The notes beneath the pieces are model-generated. The model saw only the letters and a program-made list of their open reading frames with translations. It made no database searches and was not told the DNA's origin. The position numbers were made by a program, and so were the translations under genes. Below are positions 20,476-31,303 of a stretch of 64,000 nt of DNA, in pieces. The first letter of the stretch is position 1. Each line of letters starts with the position of its first letter. This DNA comes from Spiroplasma chinense (GTDB lineage: Bacteria > Bacillota_I > Bacilli_A > Mycoplasmatales > Mycoplasmataceae), in NCBI RefSeq assembly GCF_008086545.1, contig NZ_CP043026.1:1240001-1304000 (forward strand), given 5' to 3'.

Positions 20476-21126
20476 TTAAGCTTGTTTTGCTTCAACTTTC
20501 TTTTCAACTTGAGAAGTTCCTCTTAATCTTGCGATTTGTTCAGGGGTTTGCATTTCTTTTAATCCTTCTAATGTAGCTCTAATCATATTGATTGGTGTAT
20601 TTGATCCAAGTGATTTTGTATAAACATCTGAAATTCCAGCTAATTCGATAACAGCACGAGCAGGTCCCCCAGCAATAACTCCTGTACCTTTTTTAGCCGG
20701 TTTAATTAGAACTCTACCTGACCCGAAGTGTCCGATAACGTCATGTGGAACAGTAGTTCCTGCTAATGGTACTCTTACTAAAGATTTTCTAGCTTCTTTG
20801 ATAGCTTTTTTAATAGCATCTGGAACTTCATTTGCTTTTCCAGTTCCTAATCCAACTCTTCCTTTTTTGTCTCCGATAACTACAACAGCTGCAAATCTGA
20901 ATCTACGTCCACCTTTTGTAACTTTTGTAACACGGTTAATTGTTACAACTTTTTCTTCAAATGGATTTTCTTCTTTGTTTCTGTTAAATCTGTTGTTATC
21001 TCTTTTTGGACGGTCTGAGTTAGGTTTAAAATCTCTTTTACCTTGAGTTTTTGGTGCTGATTGATCTTTTTTTGCTTCTGGTGTTGCAACTTTTTCAGTA
21101 GCAACTACTTTTTTTTCTTCTGCCAT
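20476..21126 (-). CDS. rpsE: 30S ribosomal protein S5 with charged N-terminal tail
   Basis: 216 residues, about 50 more than Bacillus or E. coli S5. The first ~50 residues are Lys/Glu/Asn-rich low complexity. The core contains [51 protein letters not shown] and [11 protein letters not shown], so ribosome function (decoding fidelity, mRNA helicase ring) is expected to be normal. Confidence 0.97.
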   Translation of the reverse strand: MAEEKKVVATEKVATPEAKKDQSAPKTQGKRDFKPNSDRPKRDNNRFNRNKEENPFEEKVVTINRVTKVTKGGRRFRFAAVVVIGDKKGRVGLGTGKANEVPDAIKKAIKEARKSLVRVPLAGTTVPHDVIGHFGSGRVLIKPAKKGTGVIAGGPARAVIELAGISDVYTKSLGSNTPINMIRATLEGLKEMQTPEQIARLRGTSQVEKKVEAKQA

Positions 21127-21145
21127 TTTTCTTATTCTCCTTTAA

Positions 21146-21496
21146 TTAGAATTTCAATCCGTTTTCTTTTGCAGTGTCTGCAAATGCTTTAACTTTTCCA
21201 TGGAATAAATACCCACCACGATCAAATACTACATTTTCGATTTTTTTTGCTTTAGCTTTTTCAGCAATGTCTTTAGCTACTGCTTTAGCAGCTTCAATAT
21301 TACATCCACTTTTTAATCCCATTTTAATTGATGATGATGATACTAATGTAACTCCATTTGTGTCATCGATGATTTGTGCATAGAAGTATGTGTTTGATTT
21401 AAAAACGTTCAATCTTGGTTTAGCGCTAGTTCCAGATACTTTAGTTCTAACTCTATAGTGTCTTCTTTTTCTTGCTTCTGCTTTAGTGTATTTCAT
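21146..21496 (-). CDS. rplR: 50S ribosomal protein L18
   Basis: 116 residues. It carries [28 protein letters not shown] and [18 protein letters not shown], the 5S rRNA-binding L18 signatures. It is placed between rplF and rpsE. Confidence 0.97.
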   Translation of the reverse strand: MKYTKAEARKRRHYRVRTKVSGTSAKPRLNVFKSNTYFYAQIIDDTNGVTLVSSSSIKMGLKSGCNIEAAKAVAKDIAEKAKAKKIENVVFDRGGYLFHGKVKAFADTAKENGLKF

Positions 21497-21519
21497 AATT
21501 ACCTCGTCTTAGCAACAGC

Positions 21520-22059
21520 CTACTTACCAGCTGCTTTACCTTCTTTTCTAATGATTTTTTCGTTTTTGTATTTAACCCCTTTACCTTTGTAAGGTTCAGG
21601 TCTTCTATATCCTCTAATGTTTGCAGCAACTTCACCAACTAATTGTTTGTCGATTCCAGAAATTTTAATTTCTGTTGGTTTTGGGATTTCTACAGTTATT
21701 CCTTGAGGAACAATGTATTCTACTGGGTGTGAGAACCCAAGTGATAGGTTGATTTTGTTTCCTGCTAATGCAGCACGGTAACCAACCCCAACGATTTCAA
21801 GTTCTTTTACAAATCCTTCACTAACACCAGTTAGCATTCCTTGTAATAATGAATTTGTTGTTCCGTGTAATTGTTTTGTATGTTTAACTTCATTTTTTCT
21901 AGTAGTTTTTAATTCACTACCTTCAACGATAATATCGATTAATGGTGAAAATTTTTGAGTTAATTCACCTTTTGGACCTTTAACTGTTACAACGTTTGAA
22001 TTGTTCTTAATTTCTACTCCAGCTGGAATTGTTAATATTCTGTTTCCTATACGTGACAT
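21520..22059 (-). CDS. rplF: 50S ribosomal protein L6
   Basis: 179 residues in two similar domains. It has [38 protein letters not shown] and the C-terminal [16 protein letters not shown] signature. It lies near the sarcin-ricin loop and GTPase centre. Standard spc-operon position after rpsH. Confidence 0.97.
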   Translation of the reverse strand: MSRIGNRILTIPAGVEIKNNSNVVTVKGPKGELTQKFSPLIDIIVEGSELKTTRKNEVKHTKQLHGTTNSLLQGMLTGVSEGFVKELEIVGVGYRAALAGNKINLSLGFSHPVEYIVPQGITVEIPKPTEIKISGIDKQLVGEVAANIRGYRRPEPYKGKGVKYKNEKIIRKEGKAAGK

Positions 22060-22075
22060 ATATTAAAACCTCCTA

Positions 22076-22465
22076 TTATCAAACAAATGCAAGAACTTCT
22101 CCACCAGTGTTTTGGTGACGAGCTTCTTTATCTGTCATAATTCCTGTTGATGTAGATACGATAGCAATTCCTAACCCATTAAGAACATTTGGGATTTCGC
22201 TTGCAGGAGAGTAAACTCTCAATCCAGGTTTTGAAATTCTTTTTAAGCCTTTAATAACTCTAATTTTCCCTTTGTATTTTAAGCTGATTGTGATGTCTTT
22301 TCTAAAGTCATCAGATACTTTGAAGTCTTCGATGAATCCTTCTTTTTTCAAGATTTTTGCTATTTCAAGTTTAGTTTTGCTTCCTGGGATCATAACTTCT
22401 TTATGGAATCTTTGGTTGGCATTTCTAATTCTTGTAAGCATATCTGCTATTACGTCTGTTGTCAT
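22076..22465 (-). CDS. rpsH: 30S ribosomal protein S8
   Basis: 129 residues. The start [17 protein letters not shown] and the C-terminal [13 protein letters not shown] are diagnostic. The last residue is Trp encoded by TGA followed by TAA, which extends the gene by one residue beyond a standard-code reading. S8 binds 16S helix 21 and can repress the spc operon in other bacteria. Confidence 0.97.
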
Positions 22466-22484
22466 ATTTATCTATTTCCTTTCA

Positions 22485-22670
22485 CTATCATGATGCTTTT
22501 TTAATACCTGGGATTTGTCCTTTGTATGCTAAATCTCTGAAGCATACACGGCATAAATTGAATTTTCTTAAAACTGAATGTGGTCTACCACAATTTCCAC
22601 AACGTGTGTATTCTCTAACCTTAAATTTTTGAACTTTAGCTTGTTTTACTTTTAATGATTTTTTTGCCAT
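22485..22670 (-). CDS. rpsN: 30S ribosomal protein S14, zinc (type Z) form
   Basis: 61 residues. It has the two Cys pairs of the zinc form (RCGNCGRPH and LCRVCFR) and ends KKASW, with the Trp written TGA before TAG. It lies between rplE and rpsH. Confidence 0.97.
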
Positions 22671-22682
22671 TATTCTAACTCC

Positions 22683-23237
22683 CTACTTAACGAAAGGCAT
22701 TCCTAATTTTTGGATTAGTGAGAATGCGTCGTCCTTGTTTTTTGCTGTTGTAACGATTGTTATGTCCATCCCACGAACTTTTTTTACTTTGTCGTAATCG
22801 ATTTCTGGGAAGATGATTTGTTCTTTAACACCCATTGTATAGTTACCTTGTTTGTCAAAGCTTGTTTTAGATACCCCTCTAAAGTCACGTACACGTGGTA
22901 ATGCAACTGAGATTAATTTATCTAAGAATTCATACATTTTTTTACCTCTTAAAGTAACTTTTGCACCAATTGGCATACCTTCACGCAATTTGAATGCTGC
23001 TAAAGATTTTTTAGCTTTTGTTACAAGAGGTTTTTGACCAGTAATCAAAGCTAACTCTGCTACTGCGTCATCTAATCTTTTAGAATCTTGAACTGCGTCC
23101 CCGATTCCTTGATTAACTACGATTTTTGTGATTTTTGGAACTTCCATTACTGATTTGAATTGTTTTTCTTTAAACAATTCTGGGACAATTTTATCTTTGT
23201 AAAGTTTTTCTAATCTATTAACGTTTGCTTTTGCCAT
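22683..23237 (-). CDS. rplE: 50S ribosomal protein L5
   Basis: 184 residues. The hallmarks are [50 protein letters not shown] and [12 protein letters not shown]. It is a 5S rRNA-binding protein of the central protuberance. Confidence 0.98.
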   Translation of the reverse strand: MAKANVNRLEKLYKDKIVPELFKEKQFKSVMEVPKITKIVVNQGIGDAVQDSKRLDDAVAELALITGQKPLVTKAKKSLAAFKLREGMPIGAKVTLRGKKMYEFLDKLISVALPRVRDFRGVSKTSFDKQGNYTMGVKEQIIFPEIDYDKVKKVRGMDITIVTTAKNKDDAFSLIQKLGMPFVK

Positions 23238-23255
23238 AATAAACTATTTCCTTTC

Positions 23256-23573
23256 CTATTTAAGATCTGCTTTTGATTTTTTAGCAAATCTTACTTTTTG
23301 TCCGTCAGTAATTTTAAATCCAATTCTTGATCCTGCATCTTTATTTTTAGGATCTTGAATTGCAACATTTGATGCATCAACTGAAACTGGAATTACTCTA
23401 ATTCCACCTTCTTGATCAGTTTGACTTGGTTTGAAGTGTTTAGTTCCAGTAACACCTTCAACTCAAACTCTTTTTTTATCTTTTGATAATTTTGATACTG
23501 GTCCAATTGTTCCTTTGTGGCTTCCGGCGATAACTTTTACAACGTCACCTTTTAAAATTTTAGATTTATTCAT
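23256..23573 (-). CDS. rplX: 50S ribosomal protein L24
   Basis: 105 residues. The N-terminal KOW motif (KGDVVKVIAGSHKGTIGPV) initiates 23S folding. A TGA Trp (RVWVEGV) hides the gene under the standard code. It lies between rplN and rplE as expected. Confidence 0.95.
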
Positions 23574-23584
23574 AAAAGTTCCTC

Positions 23585-23953
23585 CTATAACACTTCTGGA
23601 GCAAGTGATGCGATTTTTGCAAATCCTGCATCCTTAACTTCTCTTGCAATTGGGCCAAAGATACGAGTTCCTCTTGGAGACTTGTCATCTTTTACGATTA
23701 CAGCTGCGTTTTCTGAGAACTTGATGTATGTACCATCAGCTCTTCTTAAACCTCTAACTGTTCTTACGATTACTGCTTTAACAACTTGACCTTTTTTAAC
23801 TGCACCACCAGGTGCTGCTGATTTAACTGTAGCTACAACTATGTCACCAATATTTGTGAATTTTCTTACACTTCCACCTAAATTTCTAATAACTAAAATT
23901 TCTTTAGCACCAGAGTTATCTGCGACTTTTAATCTTGATTCTGTTTGTATCAT
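23585..23953 (-). CDS. rplN: 50S ribosomal protein L14
   Basis: 122 residues. It has [34 protein letters not shown] and [12 protein letters not shown], which are diagnostic. It forms intersubunit bridges with the 30S. Confidence 0.98.
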   Translation of the reverse strand: MIQTESRLKVADNSGAKEILVIRNLGGSVRKFTNIGDIVVATVKSAAPGGAVKKGQVVKAVIVRTVRGLRRADGTYIKFSENAAVIVKDDKSPRGTRIFGPIAREVKDAGFAKIASLAPEVL

Positions 23954-23981
23954 GATCTATTCCTCTTAACTCTCTAACTAA

Positions 23982-24239
23982 TTAAATAATTGATTTTTCA
24001 ACAACTCTAACTAGTCTAAAGTTTTTAGTTTTACTTAGTGGACGTGTTTCCATGATTTCAACTTTGTCTCCCATTGCTGCTTGACCGTTTTCATCATGTG
24101 CTTTGTATTTTTTAGAATACTTAACACGTTTTTTGTAAGTTGGGTGATTTTTGTAAGTTTCAACTAATACAGTGATAGTTTTGTCCATTTTATCTGAAAC
24201 AACTCTACCAGTATATGTTTTTCTTAAATTTCTTTCCAT
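23982..24239 (-). CDS. rpsQ: 30S ribosomal protein S17
   Basis: 85 residues forming an OB-fold: [20 protein letters not shown] and [21 protein letters not shown]. It starts two bases after the end of the unusually long L29 gene. Confidence 0.97.
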   Translation of the reverse strand: MERNLRKTYTGRVVSDKMDKTITVLVETYKNHPTYKKRVKYSKKYKAHDENGQAAMGDKVEIMETRPLSKTKNFRLVRVVEKSII

Positions 24240-24241
24240 AA

Positions 24242-25306
24242 TTATTTAGCTCCTTCTTCAGTTTTTTTAGTTGTTTTTTTAGCAGCTTGCTTTTTGTTAG
24301 CTTCATCGATTTGTTTTTTAGCTTCTTCTGCATTTGATCCAAATACATAAGTTTTAGCTTCTTTTGGTTTTTTTGAAAGTTTTAAATCAATACCTTCAAC
24401 ATTTTCACCTTTAACTGCATCAACTTTTAAAGCTTTAACTTTAGTTTCACCTAATGCAGCTTTTCCTTTACCTGTTGCTTTTGCTTCCCCAACTTCAATG
24501 TTAGGTACTTCAACTTCTTTAACAGCTTCTGGTTTTTTAACTTGAGCTGTTGTTTTACCTAGAGCAACTGGTTTAGGTTCTTCAGTTTTTTTAGTTGTAG
24601 CTTTTTTAGTTGCAGGTTTTGCATCCATTATTGCTTCAACTTCAACTTCAGCTTTTTTAGCAGTAGTTTTCTTTGCAGCTGGTTTTGCTTCTACTTCAGC
24701 ATCAGCTTTTGGTGCTGCTGCTTTTTTAGTAGTAGTTGCTTTTTTAGCTGCAGGTTTTTCTTCTGCAGGTTTTTCAGCTTTAGGAGCTGCTTCTTTTTTA
24801 GGAGCTGCTTCTTTTTTAGCTGCAGGTTTTTCTTCAGTAGTTGCTTCAGCTTTTGGAGCTGCTTTTTTTGCAGCTGGTTTTGCTTCTACTTCAACTACTT
24901 CTGGTGCTTCTTCATCAGCTGTTGCTGCTGCCATAGCTGCTGCTATTGCATCATCATCAACACTTGATCCTGCTCCGAATTGTTCAGCTTGTAATTGTTC
25001 AATCATTTCTCTTTGTTTTTGACGAACTTCTTTACCAGCTTTTTCAGCGTTTTCCACAGCTTTTGCGTAATCAGCTTTAATAGCTTTATTAACGTTTTCA
25101 CCTGCGATTTTTTTCTCATTTAATAATAATTCTATACGTGCAATTTCCCTTTTTAGTGATCTAATTCTGTGAGTTTGTTCTAAACTACCTACGGCAGCTT
25201 GGAATTTTAAAGCAAATAATTCTGCTCTACGATCTTCACCTAATTTGATTAAGTCTTCTACAGATTTAACTCTTAAATCCATCATTAAGTCTACTGTTTT
25301 AGACAT
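24242..25306 (-). CDS. rpmC: 50S ribosomal protein L29 with a very long Ala/Lys/Glu tail
   Basis: 354 residues, where L29 is normally 60-70. Residues 1-70 are L29-like ([29 protein letters not shown], then [22 protein letters not shown]). After a helical linker to ~115, the rest is low complexity: repeated blocks of KPAAKKA and APKAE type, much like histone H1 or a bacterial HU tail. The last ~90 residues are less repetitive ([23 protein letters not shown]) and may be a small folded piece. The frame is uninterrupted and coupled to rplP by TAATG, so the tail is truly translated. L29 lies at the tunnel exit where SRP and trigger factor bind, so the tail would extend into that site. Confidence 0.93.
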   Translation of the reverse strand: MSKTVDLMMDLRVKSVEDLIKLGEDRRAELFALKFQAAVGSLEQTHRIRSLKREIARIELLLNEKKIAGENVNKAIKADYAKAVENAEKAGKEVRQKQREMIEQLQAEQFGAGSSVDDDAIAAAMAAATADEEAPEVVEVEAKPAAKKAAPKAEATTEEKPAAKKEAAPKKEAAPKAEKPAEEKPAAKKATTTKKAAAPKADAEVEAKPAAKKTTAKKAEVEVEAIMDAKPATKKATTKKTEEPKPVALGKTTAQVKKPEAVKEVEVPNIEVGEAKATGKGKAALGETKVKALKVDAVKGENVEGIDLKLSKKPKEAKTYVFGSNAEEAKKQIDEANKKQAAKKTTKKTEEGAK

Positions 25307-25719
25307 TATTCATCACCTCTCTTAACGATTTTGCAACGTACTGGCAATTTATGCATTGCAAGACGTAGAGCTTCACGAGCAACTTCTTCAGATACTCCTG
25401 CAATCTCAAACATGAATTGACCAGTTTTAACTACTGCCACTCATTCTTCTGGTGATCCTTTCCCAGACCCCATACGTACTTCCAATGGTTTTTTTGTTTT
25501 TGCCATATGTGGGAAGATTCTAATTCAAACTTTACCAAAACGTTTCATGTAACGAGTCATAGCAATACGAGCAGATTCGATTTGTCTTGCAGTGATTCAA
25601 GCACCGTCTAATGACATTAATCCATATTCACCAAATGCGATGAAACTTCCACCTTTTGCTTTTCCTTCGTAACTCACTCTGTGAGGACGACGGTATTTTA
25701 CTCTTTTAGGCATTAACAT
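25306..25719 (-). CDS. rplP: 50S ribosomal protein L16
   Basis: 137 residues. The start [14 protein letters not shown] and the internal [24 protein letters not shown] and [16 protein letters not shown] are diagnostic, with TGA Trp codons at several places. The stop overlaps the rpmC ATG by one base. The family start MLM fixes the ATG at 25719 rather than the one six bases later. Confidence 0.96.
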
Positions 25720-25721
25720 AA

Positions 25722-26432
25722 TTATTTAGCCCCCTTTGAAACTTTTTCTACTTTTTTATCAGCGATCATTTTGTTTTGGTTTTGTTGAGTAGGTCTCCCT
25801 AAAATTTCCCCATGGTTAATTCAAACTTTAACTCCGATTTGACCATAAGTTGTTCTTGCTTCATATAAAGCGTAATCAATATCACTTCTCAATGTTGATA
25901 GTGGTACTGAACCTTCTAAATATCCCTCAGTACGAGCCATTTCAACTCCACCAAGTCTTCCTGAAACAGAAGTTTTAATTCCTTTTGCTCCAGCTTTTAA
26001 TGCTTTTCTAATTGCAAGTTTTTGAACTGTTCTAAAACTTGCACGGTTTGTAATTTGTTCTCCGATGAATTGAGCAACTAATCTTGCATCAACATCAGGG
26101 TTTTTAATTTCAATTACATTTACTTTAACAGTTGCGTTTCTATCTTTGATAGTTTTTTTAACTGTTAATGCGATATTTTCAACGTTTTTACCTTCTTGTC
26201 CAAGAACTATAGCTGGACGTGCTGAACGAATAATTAAGATAATTTCTTTTTTAGTTCTTTCAATTTCAATTTTTGAAACTGCTGCATTTTTTAATAATTT
26301 TAATACTGCGTTTCTAATTTTGATATCTTGGTGTAATCACTTTACGTATTCACCTTTTTCAGCATATCATCTGTTGTCTCAAGTTCTAATGATTCCTATA
26401 CGTAACGCATTAGGAGATACTTTTTGTCCCAT
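25722..26432 (-). CDS. rpsC: 30S ribosomal protein S3
   Basis: 236 residues. It has [26 protein letters not shown], a KH-type domain ([10 protein letters not shown] region) and [24 protein letters not shown]3 forms the mRNA entry helicase ring with S4 and S5. TGA-coded Trp codons ([18 protein letters not shown]) break the standard frame. The C-terminus is Lys-rich. Confidence 0.96.
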
Positions 26433-26449
26433 ATTCTATAATTCCTTTC

Positions 26450-26785
26450 TTATCTTTCGTCACTTACAACGATAGTAATGTGACTTGTTCTTTTCAAGAT
26501 TTCGTATGCTCTACCGTGAGCTCTAGGTCTAAAACGTTTTAATGTTGGTCCTTCGTTAACATAAATTGATTTAACGATAAGTTGGTCAGCTTCCATACCA
26601 TTGTTGTTAACTGCGTTAGCAACTGCTGAGTTTAATAATTTTAATACTGGTTCTGAAGATCTTTTGTCTTGGTTTTGTAATATTGCTACAGCTTCTGAGA
26701 TTTTTTTACTTCTGATTGAGTCGACTACTAATCTAACTTTTCTTGGTGATATTCTAATCATTGTTAATTTTGCTTTTGCTTCCAT
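26450..26785 (-). CDS. rplV: 50S ribosomal protein L22
   Basis: 111 residues. It has [20 protein letters not shown] and [22 protein letters not shown], the extended hairpin region that lines the exit tunnel and is the macrolide-resistance site. Usual position between rpsS and rpsC. Confidence 0.98.
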   Translation of the reverse strand: MEAKAKLTMIRISPRKVRLVVDSIRSKKISEAVAILQNQDKRSSEPVLKLLNSAVANAVNNNGMEADQLIVKSIYVNEGPTLKRFRPRAHGRAYEILKRTSHITIVVSDER

Positions 26786-26811
26786 ATTGTTTTAAAAACT
26801 CCTCTTAATGA

Positions 26812-27081
26812 CTATTTTTTCTTTTTCTTATCATCACCATGTCCACCGAACTTACGTGTCGGTGAAAATTCTCCAAGTTTGTGTCCAACCATATCTTCTG
26901 TAACGTATACTGGTATAAAGTCTTTTCCGTTGTAAACTCCAAATGTGTGACCTACGAAATTAGGGAAAATTGTTGATCTACGAGATCAAGTTTTAATTGT
27001 TTCTTTTTTTCCATCCATTGCTTCCACTTTTTTTGCTAAGTGGTCATCAATGAAAGGACCTTTTTTAAGTGATCTTGCCAT
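26812..27081 (-). CDS. rpsS: 30S ribosomal protein S19
   Basis: 89 residues. It has [39 protein letters not shown] and [15 protein letters not shown], ending in a run of Lys. A TGA Trp breaks the standard-code frame, so it is easily missed. Confidence 0.96.
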
Positions 27082-27094
27082 TATCTAATTCCTC

Positions 27095-27934
27095 CTATTT
27101 TGAATTTCTTCTTCTTACTATTAATTTAGTAGAAGCCTTTTTCTTGTCACGTGTTTTAACCCCAAGAGCTTTTTTACCTCATGGTGTTAATGGCGCTTTA
27201 CGCCCAATTGGAGCACGACCTTCTCCCCCTCCGTGAGGGTGATCGATAGGGTTCATAACTGACCCACGAACTGTTGGTCTAATTCCTCTTCAACGGTTTC
27301 TTCCAGCTTTTCCTCAGTTTACTAAGCTATATTCTTCATTTCCAACTTCACCGATTGTTGCATAACAATCAGCAAGTACTTTTCTAACTTCTCCAGATCC
27401 AAGTCTTAGGATAACGTATTTTCCGTCATCTTCTTTACCTAAGATTTGAACTTTGCTTCCTGCACTACGTGCAATTTGTCCACCTTTACCAGGTCTTAAT
27501 TCAACGTTGTGAACTAATGTTCCTTCAGGTATGTTTTTTAATGGTGCTGAATTTCCAATTTTGATATCAGCGTTTTCTGATGCTATAATTTCTTGTCCTA
27601 CTTGCATTCCTTTTGCAAATAAGATGTATCTTTTTTCTCCATCAACGTAGTTAATTAAAGAAATGAATGCGTTTCTGTTTGGATCGTATTCAATTGTTGC
27701 TATTTTTCCAACAATGTCTCTTTTGTTACGTTTGAAATCAATTATACGGTACTTTCTTTTGTGTCCTCCACCTTTATGGCGAGTAGTAATTTGACCGTGA
27801 TTATTTCTACCAGCTTTTTCATTAATTTTTGATAATAATGATTGTTCTGGTTTTGATGTTGTAAGGATACTGTAATCTAAGCTAGTCATGTTTCTACGAC
27901 CATTAGTCGTAGGCTTATATTTCTTGATTGGCAT
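27095..27934 (-). CDS. rplB: 50S ribosomal protein L2
   Basis: 279 residues. It has [41 protein letters not shown] and, after a TGA Trp, [19 protein letters not shown] with the conserved His needed for peptidyl-transferase-centre assembly. It lies between rplW and rpsS. Confidence 0.98.
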
Positions 27935-27990
27935 AATTATCCTCCTTGTATCGCCTTATCCCATAACCTTATATATAGTTAAGTTCTATT

Positions 27991-28275
27991 CTATAAGTCT
28001 GATAGGATATCTAGTGTTTCACCATCTTTTAAAACGATGATTGCTTTCTTGAATGAATTTGTTTTACCAACAAATTTACCCATTCTTTTATCTTTTCCGT
28101 CGTAGTTCATTGTTCTTACTGTTTCTACTTTAGCTTGGAAAATTTCTTCAAATGTTTTTTTAATTTGAGTTTTGTTCGCTTTTTTATCAACGATGAATGT
28201 GTATGCACCATTTTGTTGACCTAAGTAAGTTTTTTCAGTTAACAATGGTTTTTTAATAACTTCTGTTAAATGCAT
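27991..28275 (-). CDS. rplW: 50S ribosomal protein L23
   Basis: 94 residues. It has [25 protein letters not shown] and the Lys-rich loop of L23, the docking site for trigger factor and SRP at the tunnel exit. Its first base overlaps the rplD stop. Confidence 0.97.
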   Translation of the reverse strand: MHLTEVIKKPLLTEKTYLGQQNGAYTFIVDKKANKTQIKKTFEEIFQAKVETVRTMNYDGKDKRMGKFVGKTNSFKKAIIVLKDGETLDILSDL

Positions 28276-28901
28276 TATGCATACACCTCCTCAATACGAT
28301 TTACTGCGTCTTCAGTTACAACTAATTTAGTTGCGTTTAATAAGTCAAAAATATTCATTTTTTGGAAATCTAATGTTTTTACTCCAGGAATGTTTCCTGC
28401 TGATTTAACAACAACTTCTTCGTGATTTCTTGTCACGATTAATGTTTTTTGATTATCAATTTTAACATTTTTCATTACTGTCAACATTTCTTTTGTTGAT
28501 GGTTTTGAAAATGCGAATTTGTCTAATATTACTAGGTTTGACTCTTTAGCTTTTAAGCTTAATGCACTTCTAATTGCTAATTGTCTAACTTTTCTATTAA
28601 CTGCTTTTTTGTAGTTAATGTTTGGTGTTGGACCAAATGCGATCCCTCCACCTCTTCATTGTGGAGCTCTAATAGATCCTTGACGGGCACGTCCTGTACC
28701 TTTTTGTCTTCAAGGTTTTCTACCTCCACCTCTTACTTCGGCTCTTGTTTTAGTTTTTTTAGTTCCTTGTCTTAATGCTGCTTGTTGAGAAATTACTGTA
28801 TCGTAGATTGCTTGTTGGTGTGGTTCAATTCCTCAAACGTTATCACTAATTGTAATTTCTTTTACCGATGAACCGTTAACATCTAACACTTGTGCTTTCA
28901 T
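28275..28901 (-). CDS. rplD: 50S ribosomal protein L4
   Basis: 208 residues. The family motif [20 protein letters not shown] near residues 58-77 and [18 protein letters not shown] are present. Trp codons are TGA. In E. coli L4 also represses its own S10 operon; no such evidence is direct here. It overlaps rplW by one base. Confidence 0.97.
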
Positions 28902-28917
28902 GTTAATATACCTCCAA

Positions 28918-29634
28918 TTATTCTGCAGCTGGTGCTGCTTGTTCTACTTCTTTTACAGCAGCAGCTGGTGCTGCTTTTGCATTTCTACTTAATAAGTTTG
29001 CAGCTTCAGTTGTTTTGACACCTTTAGCATTTTGCTTAATGATTACAAAACCTTTTCTTGGACCTGGAACTGATCCTTTAACTAAAACTAAGTTTCTTTC
29101 GCTATCAACTTTGATTACCTCTAAGTTTTGGATAGTTACTTGTTCATGACCCATATGTCCAGCCATTTTTTTTGATTTAAAAATCCTGTTAATAATAGCT
29201 CCCATTGAACCAATCCCACGGTGATAACCTGATCCATGACCCATTGGTCCTCTTGAATAGTTATGACGTTTGATTGCTCCAGCGAAACCTTTACCTTTTG
29301 ATATACCAGTTACATCGACAAATTCACCAGCGTTGAATACGTCTGCAGCTTTAATTTCAGCTCCAGTTTCGTATCCTTCCATATCTCTGATTTCTTTAAC
29401 GAAGCGCTTAGGTTCTGAGTTAGCTTTTTTAAAGTTACCCATTTCTGGTTTGTTTACTAAGTTAGCTCTTTTGTTGATAGTTCCTAGTTTTAATGCTGAA
29501 TATCCGTCTTTTTCAACTGTTTTTACTTGTAAAACTGTGTTAGTTTCAACAGCAATAACAGTTACAGGGATAAGTTTTCCAGTTTCACTAAAAACTTGTG
29601 TCATCTCTAACTTGCGTCCTAAGATTCCTTTCAT
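28918..29634 (-). CDS. rplC: 50S ribosomal protein L3
   Basis: 238 residues, about 25-30 longer than usual. It has [48 protein letters not shown] and GRKMAGHMG-like core motifs. The C-terminus adds an Ala/Glu-rich tail ([21 protein letters not shown]) similar in style to the tail of L29. Confidence 0.97.
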   Translation of the reverse strand: MKGILGRKLEMTQVFSETGKLIPVTVIAVETNTVLQVKTVEKDGYSALKLGTINKRANLVNKPEMGNFKKANSEPKRFVKEIRDMEGYETGAEIKAADVFNAGEFVDVTGISKGKGFAGAIKRHNYSRGPMGHGSGYHRGIGSMGAIINRIFKSKKMAGHMGHEQVTIQNLEVIKVDSERNLVLVKGSVPGPRKGFVIIKQNAKGVKTTEAANLLSRNAKAAPAAAVKEVEQAAPAAE

Positions 29635-29683
29635 GTGATATTTCCTCCTGAATTATGATAATCATGTATACTTTGCTAAATTC

Positions 29684-29992
29684 TTATAATTTGATTTCGA
29701 TATTAACACCACTTGGCAATTGAACTCTAGTTAATGAGTCCATTGTTTTTGGTGTTGGTTCAACGATTTCAAGTATTCTTTTGTGTGTTCTCATTTCGAA
29801 CTGCTCTCTACTATCTTTGTATTTATGAGTAGCTCTTAATACTGTAATAATTTGTTTTTCTGTTGGTAATGGAATTGGTCCACGTACTTTAGCTCCTGTT
29901 GACTCAGCCGCTTCAATAATTTTAGCAATTGATTGGTCAACAATGGCGTGATCGTAACCTTTAAGTTTGATTTTAATTTTTTGTTGAGCCAT
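29684..29992 (-). CDS. rpsJ: 30S ribosomal protein S10
   Basis: 102 residues, exactly the family length from the ATG at 29992, which is preceded by AAGGAGG. An in-frame upstream ATG would add residues unlike any S10. It has [27 protein letters not shown] and [12 protein letters not shown]. First gene of the superoperon, with a promoter at 30066-30094 and a structured leader. Confidence 0.98.
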   Translation of the reverse strand: MAQQKIKIKLKGYDHAIVDQSIAKIIEAAESTGAKVRGPIPLPTEKQIITVLRATHKYKDSREQFEMRTHKRILEIVEPTPKTMDSLTRVQLPSGVNIEIKL

Positions 29993-30011
29993 TTGGTCCT
30001 CCTTACACATT

Positions 30012-30047
30012 GACAACCCCTCTTAGTGTGTTGTCTTATTGAACACA
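30012..30047 (-). promoter_or_regulatory. S10 leader with two competing hairpins
   Basis: In the rpsJ 5' leader, TGTGTT pairs with AACACA (30042-30047 and 30027-30032) while GACAAC pairs with GTTGTC (30030-30035 and 30012-30017). The arms overlap at 30030-30032, so the two hairpins exclude each other. The second lies near the ribosome-binding site. This could allow autoregulation; inference only. Confidence 0.35.
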
Positions 30048-30065
30048 AAATATACATGCCTTTCA

Positions 30066-30094
30066 ATTATGTCATAATCAATAGAGCAATACAA
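30066..30094 (-). promoter_or_regulatory. Promoter of the ribosomal superoperon
   Basis: Minus-strand -35 TTGTAT (30094-30089), a 17-base spacer, and -10 CATAAT (30071-30066) preceded by TATGA. It lies about 75 bases from the rpsJ start. Confidence 0.6.
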
Positions 30095-30120
30095 GTTATT
30101 TACAGTTTTTTTATAAAAAA

Positions 30121-30147
30121 AATAAACCCCATAAATAGGGGTTTATT
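30121..30147 (-). terminator. Terminator after the PAP2 gene pair
   Basis: AATAAACCCC and GGGGTTTATT form a ten-base stem with a seven-base loop, followed by eight T on the minus strand. It separates the membrane-protein genes from the ribosomal promoter. Confidence 0.88.
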
Positions 30148-30163
30148 TTCATATATTTTAAAG

Positions 30164-31303
30164 TTATTTTGCACTTTTAGCTACATTAATTTTGTTTTCT
30201 CTTTTATTGATAATTGCATCAATTAACTTGTGTGTTGCATAAAACATAATAATTCCAACAACTATTGAAAATGATGTATCTGACAGTCAATGTCAACGCA
30301 TAACTACCACTGCAAAGCTCATACTTAGTGTTGAAAATAGCAATCAAATTAGTATTAGATATCTTTTTAGATCTAATTCTCTATTTAATTTTTTATCATA
30401 AAAAACATAATAAATTGAAGCTGTACACAAACATGCATTTACATGCCCTGAAGGAAAAGCGTAATCTAGGAAGGTTTTATTTGTATATCCTTCCCCCCTC
30501 ATTCAGACGTTATTTACAGTTCATCAAGGTCAAACCCCTTCAACATTTTGAGTAAAATTACCATTTCCATCATTATTTCCAAAGAAGAATTCTCTATGTT
30601 CTATGTAATATTTTTGTCTTTCTTCTGGAATCTTTTCAAAAAGATCACCAAATATCACGTTGTAGTAGTAAGGTCTTGCTCCAAAAACCTTAATAAAGAC
30701 AACATACGCATAGGTTAGGAGTGTAAAACTCATCCCTTTAATAGCTCCAGACATATATTTGTAGTGAAATTCTTTGTCTGCTTTTGGCAACTTAACAACT
30801 AAAAATCATGAAGCATAATAAACAATTGGGATTTGATAACAAATAACCAATATTTTTCCTACAAATTTGTATTTATAACTGTCTAATAGTTCTGCATCAA
30901 ATCCAGGTCCAAATCCTGAACTACCATATTTTAGTTTAACTAACTGAAAAATATGAATACCTGTTCAAATTGCACAAAAAATAATAACGCAAACTTGAAT
31001 TAAATATTTATTGGTATAAAAGAAACCGGTTTTTTTATTTTCTATTCCTCTATATTTTAATGATTGAATTGTTAAAAGTAATAAAATGTAAAAAGTTATA
31101 ATCAGCTCTGTATTTCCAGCAACTGCATAAAATTGACTTCAGTATTTTCAAATTTCATAATTTAGTGCATCGTCTGCAACTTCAGCTATTTTTAAATCAA
31201 CATTATAAATTGAAGTTGCAATAAAGAAAGCTAAATATATAAAGAAAACCGTAATTATCGGACCATACAGGTATCATATTGATACTTTATTTTTACTAAA
31301 CAT
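30164..31303 (-). CDS. PAP2-family membrane phosphatase
   Basis: 379 residues, about six membrane segments. The three PAP2 motifs are visible: KVFGARPYYY near residue 207, FPSGHVNAC near 290, and MRWHWLSDTSFS near 340 with the catalytic His and Asp. PAP2 enzymes remove phosphate from phosphatidic acid, undecaprenyl-PP or similar lipids on the membrane surface; the real substrate is unknown. Many Trp codons are TGA. Its ATG overlaps the end of the 31296-32138 gene by eight bases, so they form an operon. Confidence 0.85.

Noticed and set aside
24530-24900. Repeats in the L29 tail as a CRISPR or satellite array
   Set aside because: The repeats follow codon-level Ala/Lys/Glu blocks of one open frame, with no spacer structure.
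29992-30016. Longer S10 start at 30016
   Set aside because: The extra residues match no S10, and AAGGAGG sits just before the ATG at 29992.
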